The notes under the pieces are model-generated. The model was not told the DNA's origin. It did not search any database and saw only the letters and a list, made by a program, of their open reading frames with translations. A stretch of 64,000 bases of DNA from the NCBI RefSeq assembly GCF_964059175.1, contig NZ_OZ060418.1:124001-188000 (forward strand), written 5' to 3'. This DNA is from Buchnera aphidicola (Brachycaudus tragopogonis) (GTDB lineage: Bacteria > Pseudomonadota > Gammaproteobacteria > Enterobacterales > Enterobacteriaceae). Of the stretch, positions 1 through 7,236 are shown one piece after another (the stretch's first letter is position 1; the number at the start of each line of letters is the position of its first letter). The position numbers and the translations under genes were made by a program.

Positions 1-417
1 AGTTATATTAAAAACATTGGATTGTATAATATTAAAGCATTAAATATTATTCGGACTTCTTTTTTAATTTTATATAAATACAATGGAAAAATTCCAAACA
101 ATCGAATCGAATTAGAGTCTTTACCAGGTGTAGGAAGAAAAACAGCTAACATTATTTTAAATGTATTATTTAATAAAAATACTATTGCTGTAGATACTCA
201 TGTATTTAGAGTTGCAAATCGCACTAATTTTGCTACAGGTAAAAATGTAAAAGAAGTGGAAAATAAATTAATGAAAGTAGTTCCTAATTTTTTTAAATTT
301 AAAATTCATTCTTGGTTTGTATTACATGGTCGCTATGTTTGTACTGCACGTAAAGTAAAATGTAATATATGTTTAATAGCTCAGCTATGTGAATTTAATA
401 AAAAAAATTTTTTATAG
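1..417 (+). CDS. nth: Endonuclease III (5' end outside window)
   Basis: DNA glycosylase/AP lyase that removes oxidised pyrimidines in base excision repair. The reading frame is open from base 1, so the gene starts before the window; 138 residues are visible against about 211 in E. coli. The helix-hairpin-helix LPGVGRKTAN carries the catalytic lysine, and VDTHVFRVANR carries the catalytic aspartate. The C-terminal [4Fe-4S] loop keeps the family spacing C-x6-C-x2-C-x5-C (CTARKVKCNICLIAQLC). All visible functional residues are intact. priA follows after 8 bases, so the two are probably cotranscribed. The TTG at base 22 is an internal leucine, not a start. Confidence 0.96.
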   Translation, partial: SYIKNIGLYNIKALNIIRTSFLILYKYNGKIPNNRIELESLPGVGRKTANIILNVLFNKNTIAVDTHVFRVANRTNFATGKNVKEVENKLMKVVPNFFKFKIHSWFVLHGRYVCTARKVKCNICLIAQLCEFNKKNFL

Positions 418-425
418 GTATATAA

Positions 426-2606
426 GTGATTATTGTAGAAGTAGTTTTACCGTTTTCTATTCGACAACGTTTTAAATATTTCATGTCTGATATAATGTAT
501 CCTATTATTGGTGGAAGAATAGTCGTTCCTTTTCGATCTAAAGATATTGTAGGTATTGTTGTTTCATTTTATGAGATAGAAGATATAAGACAATTAAATT
601 TTAAATTTGTTAAATCATTAATTGATACTCAATCTTTGTATACTAATATTTTATTAGATATTATTTTTTGGATAAATAGGAATTATCAATGTTTTATTGG
701 AAATTTATTTTTTTCTATTTTGCCAAGATTATTGCGTAATAAATATTTACCAAAAGATACATATATTTATGAGTGGATTATAACTAAAAAAGGTCAAGAA
801 ACAGATTGTAAGAGTGTTTTAAAAAAAACAAAAAAACTCAGCACTTTAATTTTTTTAAAACAGAAAAATATTTTAAGCTCTGAATTAAAAAGATACAACA
901 TATGTAAAAATATTTTAAAAAATTTAGAAATAGAGGGGCTATGTAGAAAAAGTCTTTATTTTAAACCTTTATTAAAACATACATATATTTGTAAAAGTAA
1001 AAAAAAATTTTTTTTAAATAAAAAAATTTTAGATTGTATTAATAATATTATGATAAAAAAACAATTTTCATCTTGGTTGTTAACTAAAATTAGCCTATAC
1101 GAAAAAGTGAAATTTTATTTAGGATTAATTGATTTTGTATTAAATAATAATATGCAAATTTTAATTATAGTTCCTTATTTTAAGGATATAAAAATAATTT
1201 TTGTATTTTTAAATAAATTTTTTAATATTACTATTGATAGCATGCATTCAAAATTAACTAATATGCAATATTTAAATAATTGGATGCGAATAAAAAAAGG
1301 TGAAAATTCTATTGTCATAGGTACTAAAAAAAGTATATTTTTACCTTTTTTGAAGTTAGGATTGATCATTATTCTTGAAGAGCATGATTTAAATTATAAA
1401 AAAACAGATCACTGTAGATACAACGTGAGAGATATAGGAATACTAAGAGCATATAAGGAAAATATACCTGTTGTTTTAGATTCAGATACTCCTTCATTAA
1501 AAACATTACATAATATTTTTTTAAAAAAATGTTTTTATATAGAAATTAAGAAACGTAATAATATTAGGCATTTTAATGATGATATTATTGATTTAAAAAA
1601 AGAAAAAATAAAATTTAGTTTATCTAGTTCATTAATTCATGAAGTGAATAATAATTTTAAAAAAAAGCAGGTATTATTTATTTTAAATAATTTTAGTTTA
1701 TCTTTTTTAGTATTAATTTGTAATTGTTGTAAATTTGTATTGACATGTGTTAATTGTAATAATTATTTTGAAGTTAACCAATATCATAATATTTTGTTTT
1801 GTAGATTTTGTTTAATTAAAATAAAACAACCATTATTTTGTTATCATTGTAAATCTTTATCTTTAATAATAAAAAATATAGGAATAGAGAACGTTAAAAA
1901 CAAAATACAAGAAATTTTTCCTAAAAAACCATTGTTTTTTTTATTAAATAAAAAAAAAATTAATAAAAATGTAATTGATAAAAAATCTTTTGAATTTTTT
2001 AGTTCTAACCCATATATTATTTTTTCAACAGAAGATATTGTTCATAATTATTATTTTCCTTATGTTAAACTAATTAGTTTAACGTGTATTGATAATTATT
2101 TTTTTTCTTTTCAGTTTCGTGCTATAGAATATTTTGCTCAATTTTATATGAATTTAAGAAAATTATCTAAAAAGAATACAAAATCATTGAAGATATTGAT
2201 ACAAACATCATTTTCTAATGATTTAAATTTAAAAGAATTATATAATAATGGATATTTTTCTTTTGCTAATAAAATTTTATCAATTAGAAAAAAATTTTTA
2301 TTACCTCCTTGGAGTGTTCAAAGTATAATTTATTCTGAAAGTATCGATCCTAAAAGAAATATGATTTTTTTGAATTTGATGTTCAGCATTTTAAAAAAAA
2401 AATCTAAAAAATATAATTGTTTTTTATGGTATGTAGGTCCTCATCCTTCTTGTTTTTTAAAAAATAAAAAACATGTTCATCAATTATTAATTCAATGTTC
2501 TTCACATATATATCTTAATAATTTATTAAATGAGTGCATTGATTTAATTAATTATTTTTCTATTGCTAAAAAAGTGAAATGGTTTATAGATATAGAGCCA
2601 ATTTAA
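426..2606 (+). CDS. priA: Primosomal protein N' (PriA), helicase motifs degenerate
   Basis: PriA normally recognises stalled forks and loads DnaB through PriB/DnaT, using a superfamily 2 helicase core. This copy has 726 residues (E. coli 732) and starts with GTG. The N-terminal DNA-binding region (RIVVPFRSKDIVGIVVSF) and the C-terminal KVKWFIDIEPI are recognisable. All eight zinc cysteines are present with exact E. coli spacing (residues 432, 435, 441, 444, 459, 462, 472, 475). The ATPase motifs are not: Walker A GVTGSGKTEVY is KISLYEKVKFY (221-231), DEEH is LEEH (317-320), and GRAGR is RKLSK (about 578-582). The frame is intact over 2.2 kb although it holds two A10 tracts. I infer a structural, ATPase-dead protein. 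Confidence 0.93.
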   Translation: MIIVEVVLPFSIRQRFKYFMSDIMYPIIGGRIVVPFRSKDIVGIVVSFYEIEDIRQLNFKFVKSLIDTQSLYTNILLDIIFWINRNYQCFIGNLFFSILPRLLRNKYLPKDTYIYEWIITKKGQETDCKSVLKKTKKLSTLIFLKQKNILSSELKRYNICKNILKNLEIEGLCRKSLYFKPLLKHTYICKSKKKFFLNKKILDCINNIMIKKQFSSWLLTKISLYEKVKFYLGLIDFVLNNNMQILIIVPYFKDIKIIFVFLNKFFNITIDSMHSKLTNMQYLNNWMRIKKGENSIVIGTKKSIFLPFLKLGLIIILEEHDLNYKKTDHCRYNVRDIGILRAYKENIPVVLDSDTPSLKTLHNIFLKKCFYIEIKKRNNIRHFNDDIIDLKKEKIKFSLSSSLIHEVNNNFKKKQVLFILNNFSLSFLVLICNCCKFVLTCVNCNNYFEVNQYHNILFCRFCLIKIKQPLFCYHCKSLSLIIKNIGIENVKNKIQEIFPKKPLFFLLNKKKINKNVIDKKSFEFFSSNPYIIFSTEDIVHNYYFPYVKLISLTCIDNYFFSFQFRAIEYFAQFYMNLRKLSKKNTKSLKILIQTSFSNDLNLKELYNNGYFSFANKILSIRKKFLLPPWSVQSIIYSESIDPKRNMIFLNLMFSILKKKSKKYNCFLWYVGPHPSCFLKNKKHVHQLLIQCSSHIYLNNLLNECIDLINYFSIAKKVKWFIDIEPI

Positions 2607-2765
2607 AAAAATTATATAGAATATATTATAAAAAATAATTCTATCTTTTCTGCATTGAAGTTCTTATAAAATTATCATAAAATACTTTAAAAATAAAATA
2701 TAAAAAATAACACTACAAGAAAAACATTTTTTTTTAAATTAAAAAAAAAAATAAATATTAAAAAT

Positions 2766-2769
2766 GAGG
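2766..2769 (+). promoter_or_regulatory. Shine-Dalgarno deciding the tyrS start
   Basis: GAGG lies 6 bases before the ATG at 2776. An earlier in-frame ATG at 2764 overlaps it and lacks its own site. The choice gives a protein beginning MSKFNLI, matching the E. coli start. Confidence 0.6.
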
Positions 2770-2775
2770 TTTTTA

Positions 2776-4044
2776 ATGAGTAAATTTAATTTAATTAACG
2801 AATTACGAAATCGAGGTTTAATATCTCATGTTACAAATGAAGACAACTTAAATAAACTCATTAAAAATCATTCTATTGCCGTTTATTGCGGTTTTGATCC
2901 TACAGAAGAAAGTTTACATATCGGTCATCTTTTACCTTTAATTACTTTGAAAAGATTTCAGATGGCAGGTCATAAACCTATAGTATTAATAGGAGGAGCT
3001 ACAAGTTTAATTGGAGATCCAAGTTTTAAAATAAAAGAAAGAGTATTTCATGATATTAATAATATTAATATATGGACAGATAAAATTAGTAATCAAATTT
3101 CCTATTTTTTAAATATTAAAGATCAAGAACATCCTGTTTTATTATTAAATAATAACACTTGGTTTTATAATATGAATATCTTATCGTTTTTACGCGATAT
3201 AGGAAAATATTTTTCAATTAATGCTATGATAAATCGATCAGCAGTTAAACAGCGTATTAAGAGACCTGATCAAGGAATTTCATTTACAGAATTTTCTTAT
3301 AATTTATTGCAAGCATATGATTTTTTTATTTTAAACAAAAATCACCAAGTACAATTGCAAATTGGGGGCTCTGATCAGTGGGGTAATATTTCTTCAGGAA
3401 TGAATTTAATACATCGAAAATTAAAGAAAGAAGTATATGGTTTAACAGTACCTCTTCTTATCCAGTCTAATGGAATTAAATTTGGAAAAACAGAATCAGG
3501 TACTGTTTGGTTAGATGCGGATAAAACTAGTCCATATAAATTTTATCAATTTTGGATAAATATAGATGATTCTAATGTTTATAATTTTTTAAGAATGTTT
3601 ACTTTTATTAGTTTAGCAGAAATAGAAAAAAGAGAAAAACAAAAAAATATTAATAATCAAATTATACATGATAAATCCTTTCTTGCTAAAAATATTACTC
3701 GTTTTGTACATGGAGAAGAAAAATTATTAGCAGTAGAAAGAATTACAGAATTTCTTTTTTTAAAAAATATTAATCATATTCAAGAATCTGATTTACAACA
3801 ACTAAAACAAGATGGCATACCATCAATTCATATAGATCATATGCATGATTTACAAGAAGCACTAGTTTTATCTGCATTATCTAAATCTAAAACGCAGGCA
3901 AAATATATGATAACTTCTAATGCTATATCTATTAACACTAAAAAAATTAATAAAAATCATATATTTAATAACAATGATAAATTATTTGGAAAATTTACTT
4001 TATTATCTAGAGGGAAAAAAAAACACTGTCTGCTTTGTTGGTAG
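2776..4044 (+). CDS. tyrS: Tyrosyl-tRNA synthetase
   Basis: Class I synthetase that charges tRNA-Tyr in the cytoplasm; 422 residues from the chosen start (E. coli 424). The HIGH signature is HIGHLLPL and the KMSKS equivalent is KFGKT, as is usual for bacterial TyrRS. GGSDQWGNI of the tyrosine pocket is intact. The C-terminal S4-like RNA-binding domain is present, ending FTLLSRGKKKHCLLCW. The start was chosen at 2776 because a GAGG sits 6 bases upstream and the N-terminus then lines up with E. coli. It is preceded by a 169-base AT-rich gap after priA and faces sufA convergently with 1 base between the stops. No editing domain is expected for this enzyme. Confidence 0.97.
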   Translation: MSKFNLINELRNRGLISHVTNEDNLNKLIKNHSIAVYCGFDPTEESLHIGHLLPLITLKRFQMAGHKPIVLIGGATSLIGDPSFKIKERVFHDINNINIWTDKISNQISYFLNIKDQEHPVLLLNNNTWFYNMNILSFLRDIGKYFSINAMINRSAVKQRIKRPDQGISFTEFSYNLLQAYDFFILNKNHQVQLQIGGSDQWGNISSGMNLIHRKLKKEVYGLTVPLLIQSNGIKFGKTESGTVWLDADKTSPYKFYQFWINIDDSNVYNFLRMFTFISLAEIEKREKQKNINNQIIHDKSFLAKNITRFVHGEEKLLAVERITEFLFLKNINHIQESDLQQLKQDGIPSIHIDHMHDLQEALVLSALSKSKTQAKYMITSNAISINTKKINKNHIFNNNDKLFGKFTLLSRGKKKHCLLCW

Positions 4045-4045
4045 T

Positions 4046-4441
4046 CTAGTTGTTAATAGAAAAACTTTCACCACAACCACAAAATGTTTCTAATTTAGCG
4101 TTATAAAATTTGAATATTTTATTAATATTGTTTTCTATAAAATCTATTTTCAATCCTTCTAAAAATGATATTTCTTTAGAAGAAATATATATAAGAATAC
4201 TTTTATAAAAGAATATTATTTCTTTTATATCGTTGTTTTTATTTAGATCTGAATGTTTAATTAATTTCATAGTGTATCGAAATCCTGCACATCCTGACTT
4301 TTTTATACCTAATTTTATGCCTTTGTTATTAGGATCTTTATTAATTAAAAACAAAATTTGTTTGACAGCGCTGTCAGTTATTGAAATTTTTTTCCATACA
4401 TTTTTATTTGAAAAACAAGTATCGATATCAATTTTGTTCAT
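4046..4441 (-). CDS. sufA: A-type iron-sulfur carrier SufA
   Basis: A-type carrier delivering Fe-S clusters to apoproteins; 131 residues (E. coli SufA 122). The three ligand cysteines are present in SGCAGFRY and the C-terminal CGCGESFS. KGIKLGIKKSGCAGF and IFKFYNAK resemble SufA (older name ydiC) more than ErpA or IscA. The N-terminal extension also aligns with SufA. A GAGAGA ribosome site lies just before the ATG. No sufBCDSE genes are adjacent, so here it must act as a single gene, presumably with an Isc-type system elsewhere. Clients in this window would be complex I, IspH and Nth. ErpA is the alternative name, less likely. Confidence 0.88.
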   Translation of the reverse strand: MNKIDIDTCFSNKNVWKKISITDSAVKQILFLINKDPNNKGIKLGIKKSGCAGFRYTMKLIKHSDLNKNNDIKEIIFFYKSILIYISSKEISFLEGLKIDFIENNINKIFKFYNAKLETFCGCGESFSINN

Positions 4442-4606
4442 GCCATTCTCTCTTTGAAAATATATGTATCATCATAAAAAATATTTGTTACATATTAAAG
4501 AATATTCTTTTTATTAATTATTTTTATAAATTTTAATGCTATAATTATTTCATATTTTAAAGAAATAAAAAATTTTTTTATAAAAATATTGAGGTAAAAC
4601 AATTAT

Positions 4607-5689
4607 ATGCAAAATCCAAAAGAAAAAATGGATTTATCGCAGTCTATTTTATCACTGATATTTATTATTTCTATGGGTGTGATAAGTTTTTTAGTAATAC
4701 ATCCATTTATATTAGGATTTTCTTGGGCTAGTATGATTGTAATTGCGACTTGGCCTTTAATGTTAAAAATACAAAAATTTTTAGGTGGTAAACGTTGTTT
4801 TGCAGTGGCAATAATGATTATTATTTTGCTTCTTTTATTTATTATTCCAGTATTTTTTTTAGTTAATAGTTTAATTTCAACAAGTATTCCTCTTATTCAT
4901 TGGTTTAGTTCAAATAATTTAGAATTTCCAGAATTAGTTTGGCTTCAAGATATTCCTCTTATTGGTAAAAAAATGTTTATAAGTTATCAAGATTTATTAT
5001 CTGGTGATGGAGGCGAATTAATTCGTGAAGTGCGACCTTATATGGGACGTACAACTGAATTTATTATCCTTCAAGCTAAGAATTGTGGTCTTTTTGTTGT
5101 ACATTTAATGTTAATGCTCTTATTTAGTATATTGTTGTACTGGAATGGTGAAAAAATCAGTAAATCCATTCGTCATTTTGCATGTCGTCTTAGTAAAAAA
5201 AATGGAGATCCAATTATTTTTTTAGCTGTTCAAGCTGTAAGAGCTGTCGCTTTAGGTGTAGCAGTCACTGCTCTAATTCAAGCTATATTGTCTGGTATAG
5301 GATTATTAATTTCTGGTGTTCCTTACTGGGGATTGTTAATGATAATAATTGTTTTTTCTTGTTTAGTGCAATTAGGACCACTACCTATTTTAATACCTTC
5401 TATTATATGGCTTTATTGGAATAATGATACTACTTGGGGGACAATATTATTAATTTGGAGTTGTCTTGTATTCGTACTAGATCATATACTTAGACCATTT
5501 TTTATACGAATGGGAGCAGATTTACCGATTTTATTAATTTTATCTGGAGTGATTGGTGGTTTATTAGCTTTTGGAATAATTGGTTTATTTATTGGTCCGG
5601 TTGTATTAGTAATATTTTATCGTTTAATAATATCATGGATGTACGGTACTTCTATTGCATCTATTTTAGAAAATACATCATTAAAATAA
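4607..5689 (+). CDS. ydiK: AI-2E family inner-membrane protein YdiK
   Basis: Polytopic inner-membrane protein of the AI-2E/PerM family, 360 residues (E. coli YdiK about 370). It has several long hydrophobic segments: about residues 12-60, 65-90, 155-180 and 205-335. The C-terminal half carries the family-typical LVQLGPLPILIPSIIWLYW and GGLLAFGIIGLFIGPVVL. Its codons are less eroded than those of many neighbours. The transported substrate is not established, and in a symbiont quorum signalling is unlikely, so a general efflux role is only a guess. The AGG of TATTGAGGTAAAAC, about 13 bases before the ATG, is a loosely placed ribosome site. It stands as a single gene between sufA and aroH. Confidence 0.9.
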   Translation: MQNPKEKMDLSQSILSLIFIISMGVISFLVIHPFILGFSWASMIVIATWPLMLKIQKFLGGKRCFAVAIMIIILLLLFIIPVFFLVNSLISTSIPLIHWFSSNNLEFPELVWLQDIPLIGKKMFISYQDLLSGDGGELIREVRPYMGRTTEFIILQAKNCGLFVVHLMLMLLFSILLYWNGEKISKSIRHFACRLSKKNGDPIIFLAVQAVRAVALGVAVTALIQAILSGIGLLISGVPYWGLLMIIIVFSCLVQLGPLPILIPSIIWLYWNNDTTWGTILLIWSCLVFVLDHILRPFFIRMGADLPILLILSGVIGGLLAFGIIGLFIGPVVLVIFYRLIISWMYGTSIASILENTSLK

Positions 5690-6027
5690 ATTTTTGTTGA
5701 TAGAAACATAATGCATAGAATAAATACTTTTAATTCAACATAATCTAAATTATGATAATATAAATATTATTTAATCATATTTAATAATTAATCAAAAAAA
5801 AATAATATTTCTTTTAAAAATTTAGTTTCCATTTTATTTCCTAGTTAAAATTTTATCATTTTATTTAAAGTATACTATTAAAATTTCTACTTTCAAACAT
5901 TATGAAATTTTTTCTATATAGGTATTTTAAAAAATATTACAGAGAAACTTGTACCTAATTAGTTTTTTGTAATTGTTATCACATCTTGCCATTCTTTCCA
6001 GAACAAAAAATTCATTTAGAGAAAAAA
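5690..6027. other. Non-coding gap between ydiK and aroH
   Basis: 338 bases of very AT-rich sequence with no convincing open frame, tRNA or strong hairpin. It presumably holds the aroH promoter; TATACT at about 5870-5876 resembles a -10 box, but no good -35 partner was seen. I looked for a Trp-repressor operator (ACTAGT half sites) and found only the weak CTAATTAG near 5956. Confidence 0.5.
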
Positions 6028-7074
6028 ATGAAAAAAACAGATGAACTACGTACAATACGAATTGATCCATTAGTAACTCCATTTGAATTAGCAAAGCAAT
6101 ATTCTATTACTTCAGATATCATGGATAATGTTATTACAACAAGACAAAATATTGCTCGTATTATGACTGGAGAAGATTTACGATTACTTGTTGTAATAGG
6201 ACCATGTTCAGTTCATGATCCTATTGCTGCAGTAGAGTATGCACATCGATTATATGAACTACGTGTGAAATATAAAGATCGTCTTGAAATTATAATGCGT
6301 ACATATTTTGAAAAACCAAGAACAGTTGTTGGTTGGAAAGGATTAATTTCAGATCCTGATTTAAATGGTAGTTTTCGAGTTAATCATGGATTAGCGGTTG
6401 CTCGTAAGTTATTATTAGATATAAATACATTAGGTATGCCTGCAGCAACAGAATTTCTTGATATGGTTATAGGCCAATTTATTGCGGATCTAATTAGTTG
6501 GGGAGCCATTGGAGCCAGAACAACTGAAAGTCAAATTCATAGAGAAATGGCATCTGCTCTTTCTTGTCCAGTCGGTTTTAAAAATGGTACTGATGGAAAT
6601 ATACGAATTGCAATTGATGCTATTCGTGCAGCACAAGTTAGACATTTATTTTTAGCGCCTAATAAAAATGGACAAATGACAATCAATCATACTAGTGGTA
6701 ATCCTTATGGACATATTATTATGAGAGGTGGTCGTTCACCTAATTATCATGCAGACGATATTAATTCAGCAGTAAAACATTTACGTGAATTTGGTTTATC
6801 AGAATATTTAATGATTGATTTTAGTCATGGTAATTGTTTAAAAGAACATCTTCGTCAAAAGAATGTTGCTAAATCTGTTTCTAATCAAATTGCTAATGGT
6901 TCTCAAGCTATATTTGGTGTTATGATTGAAAGTTTTTTAGAAGAAGGTTTTCAACAAGTCATTAATAATAAACCATTAATATATGGAAAATCAATTACTG
7001 ATGCTTGTTTAAATTGGAAAGATAGTACTTTGATTATTAAACAATTAGCAGATGCTGTAGACACTCGTTTTTAA
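6028..7074 (+). CDS. aroH: DAHP synthase (AroH type)
   Basis: Condenses phosphoenolpyruvate and erythrose 4-phosphate to DAHP, the first step of the shikimate pathway to Phe, Trp and Tyr. These are nutrients that Buchnera is known to make for its host. It has 348 residues, the same as E. coli AroH. IGPCSVHD, MRTYFEKPRT, GARTTESQ, GFKNGTDG and DFSHGN (metal and substrate loops) are intact. The N-terminus MKKTDELRTIRID matches AroH rather than AroF or AroG, so 6028 was preferred to an in-frame TTG at 5986. This is one of the best conserved proteins here, suggesting strong selection. Confidence 0.96.
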   Translation: MKKTDELRTIRIDPLVTPFELAKQYSITSDIMDNVITTRQNIARIMTGEDLRLLVVIGPCSVHDPIAAVEYAHRLYELRVKYKDRLEIIMRTYFEKPRTVVGWKGLISDPDLNGSFRVNHGLAVARKLLLDINTLGMPAATEFLDMVIGQFIADLISWGAIGARTTESQIHREMASALSCPVGFKNGTDGNIRIAIDAIRAAQVRHLFLAPNKNGQMTINHTSGNPYGHIIMRGGRSPNYHADDINSAVKHLREFGLSEYLMIDFSHGNCLKEHLRQKNVAKSVSNQIANGSQAIFGVMIESFLEEGFQQVINNKPLIYGKSITDACLNWKDSTLIIKQLADAVDTRF

Positions 7075-7080
7075 TTTATA

Positions 7081-7107
7081 TGCTAGTCAAAAAAAATTTG
7101 GCTAGCA
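7081..7107 (+). terminator. Hairpin downstream of aroH
   Basis: TGCTAGTC (7081-7088) pairs with GGCTAGCA (7100-7107), with one G-T pair, across an A/T-rich loop. It begins 6 bases after the aroH stop. The following CCTTTTGG is not a clean T tract, so termination strength is uncertain. Confidence 0.5.
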
Positions 7108-7136
7108 CCTTTTGGTGAATATAAAACTTTTTATTA

Positions 7137-7165
7137 TTTTAGATAAGATAATATCTTATCTAAAA
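7137..7165. repeat. 14-bp perfect inverted repeat before thrS
   Basis: TTTTAGATAAGATA (7137-7150) and its exact reverse complement (7152-7165) flank a single A. The element lies 71 bases before the thrS ATG. A consensus -35 hexamer TTGACA follows at 7167-7172, but no -10 box at the right spacing was found. It could be an operator, or a hairpin in the leader RNA. Transcripts from aroH would also contain it. Confidence 0.6.
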
Positions 7166-7236
7166 GTTGACACTACGTACAATTATTTTTTTTTGAGATA
7201 ATAAACAATTGATATTTTGAATTGAGGATTTAAAGA

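Noticed and set aside
4363-4376. Perfect GC-rich 14-base palindrome TGACAGCGCTGTCA inside sufA
   Set aside because: It encodes the conserved TDSAVK stretch of SufA, so the sequence is explained by coding; no independent sign of a binding site.
5950-5970. Possible Trp-repressor operator upstream of aroH
   Set aside because: Only CTAATTAG resembles the ACTAGT half sites. The match is too weak in AT-rich DNA.
7167-7202. TTGACA with GATAAT as a complete thrS promoter
   Set aside because: The hexamers are 24 bases apart, outside the 16-18 base range; only the -35 box is consensus.
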